A DNA stretch of 64,000 nucleotides. It comes from Brevundimonas sp. AAP58 (lineage in GTDB: Bacteria; Pseudomonadota; Alphaproteobacteria; Caulobacterales; Caulobacteraceae). Positions 56,483 to 64,000 of the stretch are shown piece after piece (position 1 is the first letter of the stretch; each line of letters opens with the position of its first letter). The stretch spans positions 1 to 64,000 of the forward strand of contig NZ_LJHU01000098.1 of NCBI RefSeq assembly GCF_001295975.1, given 5' to 3'. A program made the translations under genes and the position numbers. A model generated the notes under the pieces. That model worked only from the letters and a program-made list of their open reading frames with translations. It searched no databases and had not been told where the DNA came from.

Positions 56483-56781
56483 TGTTCGTATCCCATGGGA
56501 TCTACGATCCAGTCCTCGCGGCCATGACGGACCCGCAGGATGATCACGTCCGGCGGCCGCGTCTCATAGATGATGACGTGTGATCCTGTCGGAAGCGTGC
56601 GGATTTCGGACGTCAGATGCTCGCGCAGCCGGCCCAGGTTCGGGAACTCCGCGAGGCGCCGAAACGCTCGCTCAAGGTCATCCTGGTAGGCGTCGGCCTG
56701 ACGCTGTCCAAACAGATCGTATCCCTGAAGGTAGATGGCTAGAACATCCTCGGCAGCCTGCGCGGCGAGCCGATAGCCCAT
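56479..56781 (-). CDS. parE: ParE-family type II toxin
   Basis: 100 residues of the RelE/ParE fold: LAAQAAEDVLAIYLQGYDLFGQRQADAYQDDLERAFRRLAEFPNLGR and LPTGSHVIIYETRPPDVIILRVRHGREDW. ParE toxins act on DNA gyrase. The start overlaps the stop of the antitoxin gene by one base. Confidence 0.9.
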   Translation of the reverse strand: MGYRLAAQAAEDVLAIYLQGYDLFGQRQADAYQDDLERAFRRLAEFPNLGRLREHLTSEIRTLPTGSHVIIYETRPPDVIILRVRHGREDWIVDPMGYEQ

Positions 56782-57035
56782 CAAGCCGACTTCTTGCGTT
56801 GAGCGATGATGTCCAGCGCCTTCTGCCGGATGTCCTCCATCGTCAGATCGCTGATGCCGCTGGCGCGAGCCTCGTCGATCAGCCTCTGCCAGTGGGCGAT
56901 CTTGGCCGACCGTTCCTGATCGCGGCGAATGAGGTCCCGGATATAGTCGCTGGAGTTGGCGTAGCGCACGCCGTCCGTCTGCGACTCCACCCAAGACTTC
57001 ATCGGGTCCGGCAGGGAGATGTTCATCGTCGCCAT
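56781..57035 (-). CDS. parD: ParD-family antitoxin
   Basis: 84 residues: an N-terminal ribbon-helix-helix (NISLPDPMKSWVESQTDG with YANSSDYIRDLIRRDQER) and a helical tail for toxin binding. An ATG three codons downstream (MNISLPD) is an alternative start. Ribosome site gaGGAG upstream. First gene of the parD-parE-DUF72 unit; ParD normally represses its own operon. Confidence 0.9.
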   Translation of the reverse strand: MATMNISLPDPMKSWVESQTDGVRYANSSDYIRDLIRRDQERSAKIAHWQRLIDEARASGISDLTMEDIRQKALDIIAQRKKSA

Positions 57036-57131
57036 GGGGAGCTCCTGTTCGGCCCGAAACAATGACAAACTTTGGCATAGATGTCGAGGTCGGCCGTTTC
57101 CCTCTAACCGCTGACTCGCTATCACGCGCCG

Positions 57132-58031
57132 ATGACCACCCTGCTCTACGGTCGGCCGCCGCTGGTGTTCGACCCCCCCGGCGACGCCGTCCAGACCTCG
57201 CCCCTGATCCCCGGTTCGAACGCGATCGAAAGCCTGGCCGACGGCTCGGTCGAGGCGGCGATGATTTATGCGCCGCCAGGCGTGCTTGAGCGGCGCTATG
57301 TCGTGGCCCAGGCGCTGAGGGCCTTGAAGGTCGGCGGGCGGCTGGACGTGCTGGCGCCCAAGGACCGGGGCGGGTCGCGGTTGAAGAAGGAGCTGGAGGG
57401 TTTCGGCCTGACCTTCACCGAGGCGGCCAAGGCGCATCACCGGCGCTGCGTCGCGGTCCGGCCGGAGACGGTGGACGGCGTCGAAGCGGCGATTGCGGCG
57501 GGTGGGCCGCAAAGGGTCGAGGGGCTGGACGCCTGGTCCCAGCCGGGCGTGTTCGCGTGGGACCGGATCGATCCGGGCTCAGCCTTGCTGGCGGCCCATG
57601 TGCCGGGGTTGAAGGGGGCAGGGGCGGATCTGGGATGCGGCTACGGAGCGCTGGCCACCGTGGTCCTGAGATTGGCGGCCGTGACCGCGCTGCGGCTGGT
57701 GGACCTGGACCGGCGCGCCCTTGAGGCGGCGCGGCGCAACATCGAGGACGCGCGCGCGATGTTTGAATGGGCGGACGCACGGACGCTGGCGGATAGCGGC
57801 GATCTGGATTTCGTCGTCTCCAACCCGCCCTTCCACGATGGCGGAGCCGAGGATCGTCGGCTGGGTCAGGCCTTCATCCGGAAGGCGGCGGGGCTGCTCA
57901 AGAAGGGCGGGGTGCTATGGCTCGTGGCCAACCGGCACCTGCCCTATGAGGCTGAGCTGAACGCCGCCTTCAAGCGGGTGAGGCCGGTCGCGGACCAGGG
58001 CGGCTACAAACTGTTCGAGGCGGTGAAGTGA
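57132..58031 (+). CDS. RsmC-like class I methyltransferase
   Basis: 299 residues. The N-terminal half is a degenerate methyltransferase-like domain, the C-terminal half the active one: GADLGCGYGALATVVL (SAM), then VVSNPPFHDGG (NPPF base-flipping motif), as in 16S rRNA G1207 methyltransferase. YKLFEAVK ends the protein. The stop overlaps the GTG of the rsuA-like gene. Assignment to RsmC is likely but not certain. Confidence 0.85.
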   Translation: MTTLLYGRPPLVFDPPGDAVQTSPLIPGSNAIESLADGSVEAAMIYAPPGVLERRYVVAQALRALKVGGRLDVLAPKDRGGSRLKKELEGFGLTFTEAAKAHHRRCVAVRPETVDGVEAAIAAGGPQRVEGLDAWSQPGVFAWDRIDPGSALLAAHVPGLKGAGADLGCGYGALATVVLRLAAVTALRLVDLDRRALEAARRNIEDARAMFEWADARTLADSGDLDFVVSNPPFHDGGAEDRRLGQAFIRKAAGLLKKGGVLWLVANRHLPYEAELNAAFKRVRPVADQGGYKLFEAVK

Positions 58032-58762
58032 AGACGCCCACCGCTCGGGTCGACAAACTCCTGTCCTCGATGGGCTATGGCTCGCGAGCCGAGATCGCGC
58101 GACTGGGAAAGGTCGGCGGCATCGTGCTGAACGGCGTCGATCTGACCGATGTGTCGAACCGGATCGCGGTGACGCCGGATCTTCCCGAGCGGATGTTCAT
58201 TGACGGGCGGCCGGTCGATCCACCGCCAGGGCTGGTTCTGATCCTGAACAAGCCCCTGGGCATGACCTGTTCGCACAAGGAGGACGGGGCCTTGGTCTAT
58301 GACGTCCTGCCCGACCGCTGGCGCAGACGCGATCCGGCGATCTCGACCATCGGGCGGCTGGACAAGCAGACGTCTGGCCTGCTGCTGCTGACCGACGACG
58401 GCGACCTGCTGCACAGGGTGATCAGCCCCAAACGTCATGTGGCCAAGGTTTATCGCGCGACACTGGCGCGGCCTCTGGTCGGGACGGAGGGGGCGCTGTT
58501 CGCTTCAGGCGAGATGGTTCTGGAGGGCGACGACAAGCCTCTGGCCCCTGCCGTGCTTGAACCGATGGGCCCGGCGGAAGCCCGCCTGACGGTGACCGAA
58601 GGACGCTATCATCAGGTGCGCCGGATGTTCGCCGCGGTGGGCAACCATGTCGAGGCGCTGCACCGAGAGCGGCTTGGCGGACTGGCTCTTCCGGACGACC
58701 TGAAACCCGGACAGTGGCGACCGGCGACGCAAGCCGAAGTCACGACGATCTTTGCCGGATGA
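58028..58762 (+). CDS. rsuA: RsuA-family pseudouridine synthase
   Basis: 244 residues from a GTG overlapping the upstream stop. An S4-like N-terminal domain (VDKLLSSMGYGSRAEIARLG) precedes the catalytic core ISTIGRLDKQTSGLLLLTDDG with the active Asp; VTEGRYHQVRRMFAAVGNHVEALHR is the RsuA/RluB signature. Likely 16S rRNA Psi516; RluB/RluE cannot be excluded. Confidence 0.9.
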   Translation: MKTPTARVDKLLSSMGYGSRAEIARLGKVGGIVLNGVDLTDVSNRIAVTPDLPERMFIDGRPVDPPPGLVLILNKPLGMTCSHKEDGALVYDVLPDRWRRRDPAISTIGRLDKQTSGLLLLTDDGDLLHRVISPKRHVAKVYRATLARPLVGTEGALFASGEMVLEGDDKPLAPAVLEPMGPAEARLTVTEGRYHQVRRMFAAVGNHVEALHRERLGGLALPDDLKPGQWRPATQAEVTTIFAG

Positions 58763-58806
58763 CGACCGGGATTGACCCGGCGAAACAGTCACTCCACCTG
58801 AAACCC

Positions 58807-59439
58807 ATGACTCGCGTGAAGATCTGCGGCCTGACCACGGCCGACACCCTCGATATGGCCCTGGACCATGGTGCGGCCTTCGTGGGGGCGGTGTTCTTTG
58901 CCCGAAGTCCAAGAAACATAACGCCGGAGGACGCCCGTCCCCTGTTTGAGCGGGCGCGGGGACGGGCGGGGATCGTGGCTGTCACTGTTGATGCCGACGA
59001 CGACCTGCTGAGCCGGATCGGGGCGCATCTGAGGCCCGATTTTGTGCAACTCCATGGGCGCGAGACCCTGGCGCGGGCGGCCGAGGTGCGGCGACTGACG
59101 GGAGCGGCGATCATCAAGGTGCTGCCGGTCTCGACACCCGACGACCTGACGGACGCCGCAGGGTGGGGGGATCATGCCGACCACCTGATGTTCGACGCCC
59201 GGCCACCCGAGGGTTCGGCCCTGCCCGGTGGGGTCGGGGCCTCCTTCGACTGGGCGATGATGCAGGGCCGGACGTTCCGGCAGGACTGGTTCCTGGCAGG
59301 GGGCCTTGATCCTGAAAACGCGCGGGATGCTGCGGCGATCAGCGGCGCGCCCTTGCTGGATGTGTCCTCTGGCGTGGAAAGCAGCCCCGGTGTTAAGGAC
59401 CCGGCCCGGATCGCGGCCTTCCTGAAGGCCGTGGCCTGA
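58807..59439 (+). CDS. trpF: phosphoribosylanthranilate isomerase
   Basis: Tryptophan synthesis. 210 residues from ATG 58807, giving the standard TRVKICGLTTADTLDMALDHGAAFVG start with the catalytic Cys; ATG 58759, overlapping the upstream stop, would add 16 residues. FVQLHGRETLARAAEVRR, MFDARPP and FLAGGLDPENARDAA are typical. Catalytic Asp in MFDA. First of trpF-trpB-trpA. Confidence 0.95.
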   Translation: MTRVKICGLTTADTLDMALDHGAAFVGAVFFARSPRNITPEDARPLFERARGRAGIVAVTVDADDDLLSRIGAHLRPDFVQLHGRETLARAAEVRRLTGAAIIKVLPVSTPDDLTDAAGWGDHADHLMFDARPPEGSALPGGVGASFDWAMMQGRTFRQDWFLAGGLDPENARDAAAISGAPLLDVSSGVESSPGVKDPARIAAFLKAVA

Positions 59440-59490
59440 TTATCTTCCCTGGTCGTATTTCGGCCCCCGCCGACCGTAAGGCTGAGCCCT

Positions 59491-60705
<1,215 letters not shown>

Positions 60706-60707
60706 GC

Positions 60708-61124
60708 ATGGGCGTTTCGATTCTTGTGGCGGCCGTCCTGGCCCAGAGCGCGGTGGCGATGCCGGACGTCCTGATCCCACCCGTATCGGGTGTGGCTCAG
60801 GATCCCACCTGCGGAGGTCGAGCGCAGCTGGCGACCACCGCAACCTGCTTTGTCACGACCCAGGCCGCCATCAGTGGCGTGATCGATACCTGGACCGCCG
60901 ACTTCGCCAACCAGCAATGGCTGGCCGCAGGGGGTGGGGATAACCGCGTGGTCTATATCCGTCGGCGTGACGGAGGCGGGTGCGACGGCTTCCAGATCAT
61001 GGCGTTCGCTGATGGCGACGTGGCCGCGCCGGCCGCTCCGGCCTACATCGCCATGGCCGCGATCCCCGGCGACGTCTGCGCGGCCGCCGCAGCCCAGCCG
61101 CAAGCGCCGAACGCGCCGCAATGA
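60708..61124 (+). CDS. small exported protein between trpB and trpA
   Basis: 138 residues from ATG 60708, two bases after the trpB stop. A short hydrophobic N-terminus (GVSILVAAVLAQSAVA) is a likely signal peptide. The mature part has four cysteines (PTCGG, ATCFV, GGCDG, GDVCA) and an acidic, Ala-rich end. The stop overlaps trpA ATG (ATGA), so it is translationally coupled inside the trp run. I recognise no family. Confidence 0.75.
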   Translation: MGVSILVAAVLAQSAVAMPDVLIPPVSGVAQDPTCGGRAQLATTATCFVTTQAAISGVIDTWTADFANQQWLAAGGGDNRVVYIRRRDGGGCDGFQIMAFADGDVAAPAAPAYIAMAAIPGDVCAAAAAQPQAPNAPQ

Positions 61125-61951
61125 CGACAGCCCGGATCGACGCTCGTTTCGCGGCCCTGAAGGCCGAAGGCCGGGCTGGCTTCGTCGCCTATGTCATGGC
61201 CGGCGACCCCTCGCGAGACGAGGCGTTGCAAATCCTGCGCGGCCTGCCTGGAGCGGGTGCCGACATCATCGAGCTGGGCTTTCCCTTTTCAGATCCCATG
61301 GCGGAGGGGCCGCCGATCCAGCGCGCGGCGCTGCGGGGGCTGAAGGCGGGGCTGACGCTGAAGAGGACGCTGGAGCTGGCGCGGGCGTTTCGTGACGGCG
61401 ACGCGGACACGCCGCTGATCCTGATGGGCTATCTCAACCCGATCGAGTCCTATGGCTATGACGCCTTCGCGCGCGACGCGGCGGCGGCGGGCGTGGACGG
61501 GGTGATCGTGGTCGATTGCCCGCCGGAAGAGGCCGATCCCCTCACAGACGCGCTGGATGCGAACCACCTGTCGCTGATCCGCCTGGCCACGCCGACGTCG
61601 GACGACGCCCGGCTGGAGGTCGTGGCGCGACGGACCTCGGGCTTCGTCTACTATGTCTCCGTCGCGGGCGTGACGGGGGTGAAGGAGGCGCAGTCCGCCT
61701 CGGTCGCTCCGGCGGTCGAGCGGGTGCGCAAGGCCTCGGGCCTGCCGGTCGCGGTCGGCTTCGGGGTCAAGACGCCAGAGCGCGCCGCCGAGATCGCGCG
61801 GGTGTCGGACGCGGTCGTGGCCGGATCGGTGCTGGTCGACGAGGTCGCCGCCGCCCTGGAGACCGGGGAGCCCGCCGCGCCGCGCGTCCTCGCCAAGGTC
61901 CGCAGCCTGGCCGAGGCCGTGCGGGGTGCGCGGGTCGCTGAAACCGTCTAA
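61121..61951 (+). CDS. trpA: tryptophan synthase alpha chain
   Basis: Cleaves indole-3-glycerol phosphate and passes indole to TrpB. 276 residues. GFVAYVMAGDPSRDEALQIL; LGFPFSDPMAEGPPIQRAALRGL with the catalytic Glu/Asp region; PLILMGYLNPIESYG; and SVAGVTGVKEAQ are typical. accD follows 10 bases later. Confidence 0.97.
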   Translation: MTTARIDARFAALKAEGRAGFVAYVMAGDPSRDEALQILRGLPGAGADIIELGFPFSDPMAEGPPIQRAALRGLKAGLTLKRTLELARAFRDGDADTPLILMGYLNPIESYGYDAFARDAAAAGVDGVIVVDCPPEEADPLTDALDANHLSLIRLATPTSDDARLEVVARRTSGFVYYVSVAGVTGVKEAQSASVAPAVERVRKASGLPVAVGFGVKTPERAAEIARVSDAVVAGSVLVDEVAAALETGEPAAPRVLAKVRSLAEAVRGARVAETV

Positions 61952-61961
61952 GAGCCCGCCG

Positions 61962-62861
61962 ATGGCCGACAAGACCCCTCCCAAACCCCCTCAGGAAAAG
62001 CGCGGCGGCTGGCTGAGCCGCTTCGCGCCCGGCGTGCGCAAGATCGTCAGCCGCCGCGACACGCCCGACAATCTGTGGGTCAAGGACCCGGATTCGGGCG
62101 ACATGCTGTATCGCCCCGACCTGGAGGCCGCCCTGTGGGTGACGCCGTCCGGCCGACACATGCGCATCAATGCGAAGCAGCGTCTGGGTTATACCTTCGA
62201 CGGCGGCGAATACGAGCCGATCGACACGCCTGATGTCCCCGAGGACCCGCTGAAGTTCTCGGACGGCAAGCCCTATCGCGAGCGCCTGGCGGCGGCGAGG
62301 AAGGCCACGGGCCAGAAGGACGCCATGGCCATCGGCTATGGCGAGGTGGGCGGCGCGGAATGCGTGGTCGTGGTCCAGGACTTCACCTTCATGGGCGGGT
62401 CACTGGGCATGGCGGCGGGCGAGGCCTTCATCGCGGCGGCGCGAGCGGCGCTGGCGCGGGGCGTGCCCCTGGTGTGCTTCACGGCGGCCGGCGGGGCGCG
62501 GATGCAGGAGGGCGCCCTGTCGCTGATGCAGATGGCGCGCACGACGCTGGCGGTTCAGGAGCTGAAGGACGCGCAGTTGCCCTATGTCGTCGTCCTGACC
62601 GATCCGACCACGGGCGGGGTGACCGCGTCCTACGCCATGCTCGGCGACGTGCATCTGGCCGAGCCGGGGGCGCTGATCGGCTTCGCCGGCCCGCGCGTGA
62701 TCGAGACGACCATCCGCGAGAAGCTGCCGCCGGGCTTCCAGCGTTCGGAGTATCTGCAGGAAAAGGGCATGGTCGACCGCGTCGTCGCCCGCGCCGACCT
62801 GCCCGAGACGCTGGGCCGCATCCTGTCGATGCTGATGGGCGGGCGGCGCAAGGCGGCCTGA
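61962..62861 (+). CDS. accD: acetyl-CoA carboxylase carboxyltransferase subunit beta
   Basis: Fatty-acid synthesis. 299 residues from ATG 61962. The carboxyltransferase core is intact (FMGGSLGMAAGEAF, CFTAAGGARMQEGALSLMQMARTT, LTDPTTGGVTASYAMLGD, FAGPRVIETTIREKLPPGFQRSEYL). The N-terminal zinc ribbon is not: the four cysteine positions read Asp, Ser, Thr and Gly (LWVKDPDSGDMLYR and LWVTPSGRHMR), so it cannot bind zinc in the usual way. The neighbours trpA and folC are standard. Confidence 0.95.
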   Translation: MADKTPPKPPQEKRGGWLSRFAPGVRKIVSRRDTPDNLWVKDPDSGDMLYRPDLEAALWVTPSGRHMRINAKQRLGYTFDGGEYEPIDTPDVPEDPLKFSDGKPYRERLAAARKATGQKDAMAIGYGEVGGAECVVVVQDFTFMGGSLGMAAGEAFIAAARAALARGVPLVCFTAAGGARMQEGALSLMQMARTTLAVQELKDAQLPYVVVLTDPTTGGVTASYAMLGDVHLAEPGALIGFAGPRVIETTIREKLPPGFQRSEYLQEKGMVDRVVARADLPETLGRILSMLMGGRRKAA

Positions 62862-62865
62862 GGCC

Positions 62866-64000
62866 GTGGACCCCGTTTCCGCCCGGCTGAGGGCGCGCCA
62901 TCCGCAGAAGATCGATCTGTCGCTGGACCGGATGCGGACGCTGTGCGCCATCCTGGGCGAGCCGCAGCATCGGCTGCCCCCGGTCATCCATGTTGCGGGG
63001 ACCAACGGCAAGGGCTCGACGGTCGCCTTCCTGAGGGCCATGGCTGAGGCGGCGGGCTTGCGCGTCCACGTCTATACCTCGCCGCATCTGGTGCGGTTCA
63101 ACGAGCGCATCCGGCTGGCGGGGCGGCTGATCGAGGACGATCAGCTGTCGGCCATCCTGGACCGGATCGAGGCCGTGAAGGGCGTCGAGACCACGGTGTT
63201 CGAGAGCACGACGGCCGCCGCCTTCGTGGCCATGAGCGAGACCCCGGCCGACCTGGCTATCGTCGAAGTGGGGCTGGGCGGGACGCTGGATGCGACCAAC
63301 GTCATCGAGCGGCCGCTGCTGAGCGTCATCACCCCGGTCGACCTGGACCACGCCGACTTCCTGGGGACCGATATCGCCCAGATCGCGGGCGAGAAGGCGG
63401 GCATCCTCAAGGCCGGGGCGCGGGGGATCGTGGCCCGCCAGGCGGAAGCCGCGATGGCGGTGATCGAGGCGAAGGCGGCGTCGGTGCATACGCCCCTGAC
63501 CGTCATGGGTGTGGACTCCGACGCCTGGGCCGAGCGGGGCGGCATGGTGTTCCAGAACGCCGAGCGTTTCCTCGACCTGCCCGCACCGGCGCTGGCGGGG
63601 CCGCATCAGGTGGCCAACGCCGGGCTGGCGGCGGCGGTGGCGCTGGAGCTCGATCTGCCGGAGACGGCGATCGCGGAAGGCATAGCGGCGGCGCGCTGGC
63701 CCGCGCGGATGCAACGGTTGACGGCCGGGCCCTATGGCGCGACGGCCAGGGCCGCGGACGCCGAGCTGTGGCTGGACGGGGGGCACAATCCGCACGCGGG
63801 CCGGGCGCTGGCGGATGCGCTGGCCGAGCGTCAGGCGCGGGCGCCCCGGCCGCTGGCGCTCATCGTCGGCATGCTGGCCAACAAGGATCACGGCGGCTTC
63901 TTCGAGGCGCTGAAGGACAGCGGCGCCCACGTCTTCACCGTCGGCTTCGAGGGAACGGCGGCCGATCCCGAGGCGCTGGCGGCCGTCGCGCGCGGCCACG
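62866..64000 (+). CDS. folC: dihydrofolate/folylpolyglutamate synthase (3' partial)
   Basis: Starts at GTG 62866, four bases after accD, and runs off the window end (378 codons seen). RHPQKIDLSLDRMRTLC, the P-loop VIHVAGTNGKGSTVAFLRA, VYTSPHLVRFNERIRL, EVGLGGTLDATNVI and WLDGGHNPHAGRAL are the FolC signatures. Adds glutamate to folates. Confidence 0.96.
   Translation, partial: MDPVSARLRARHPQKIDLSLDRMRTLCAILGEPQHRLPPVIHVAGTNGKGSTVAFLRAMAEAAGLRVHVYTSPHLVRFNERIRLAGRLIEDDQLSAILDRIEAVKGVETTVFESTTAAAFVAMSETPADLAIVEVGLGGTLDATNVIERPLLSVITPVDLDHADFLGTDIAQIAGEKAGILKAGARGIVARQAEAAMAVIEAKAASVHTPLTVMGVDSDAWAERGGMVFQNAERFLDLPAPALAGPHQVANAGLAAAVALELDLPETAIAEGIAAARWPARMQRLTAGPYGATARAADAELWLDGGHNPHAGRALADALAERQARAPRPLALIVGMLANKDHGGFFEALKDSGAHVFTVGFEGTAADPEALAAVARGH

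Overview
The window is a GC-rich chromosomal segment from an alphaproteobacterium of the order Caulobacterales; Brevundimonas is my best guess. The pointers are gene order and content: rph divergent from hrcA-grpE, dnaK-dnaJ, a comM / ShkA-like hybrid kinase / ampG run, an mmcB gene, and two perfect alphaproteobacterial LexA boxes (GTTC-N7-GTTC). No phage, transposase, integrase, rRNA operon or CRISPR array was seen. Nearly all of the DNA is core, tightly packed genes, many joined by ATGA or GTGA overlaps.

Layout. 1-7.8 kb: translation and RNA decay cluster infB (5' cut by the window edge), two extra genes, rbfA, truB, rpsO, pnp. 7.8-16.9 kb: a lipoprotein, rph, an acetyltransferase, hrcA-grpE, alkB, an exported protein, dnaK, dnaJ, dapB. 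17-22 kb: trmB, metK, tRNA-Thr(CGU), hemD, hemC, tsaD. 22-30.3 kb: gpsA with a Rieske protein, a phasin, a creatininase-family protein, an amine oxidase with nth, an ATP-grasp protein, a PfkB sugar kinase, an Smr protein, and an Xre regulator with a DUF2975 membrane protein. 30.5-43.7 kb: a 38-residue hydrophobic protein, rdgB, hemW, rsmI, yraN, a SirB1-type protein, gshB, comM, the ShkA-like kinase, ampG, maeB, mmcB. 43.9-54.5 kb: lipocalin, GNAT, thpR, Bax-inhibitor-1-like protein, DUF2794, purH, dapF, K+ channel, YidB-like protein, entericidin, a ThDP enzyme, an exported protein, phbB. 54.6-64 kb: zinc alcohol dehydrogenase, parD-parE-DUF72 operon, RsmC-like and RsuA-like rRNA enzymes, and the trpF-trpB-(exported protein)-trpA-accD-folC run, with folC cut by the window end.

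The most unusual signals lie between genes. (1) Eight copies of a 36-base element share fixed flanks around a 13-base mini-hairpin. The loop is CGC in every copy, and the stem takes three different sequences that keep pairing in six copies (one more has a G-T pair, one is degenerate). (2) Two copies of a long CTAGGG/CCCTAG inverted-repeat element fill the whole gap between metK and trmB and between a SirB1-type gene and gshB, and end 1-3 bases before the next start codon. (3) LexA boxes precede comM and mmcB. (4) A perfect 16-bp palindrome precedes metK, and two adjacent inverted repeats precede rdgB. (5) A structured, possibly non-coding RNA lies ahead of purH. Among proteins, AccD has lost all four zinc-ribbon cysteines, DnaJ has an extra cysteine-bearing loop, and a K+ channel carries a C-terminal zinc ribbon.
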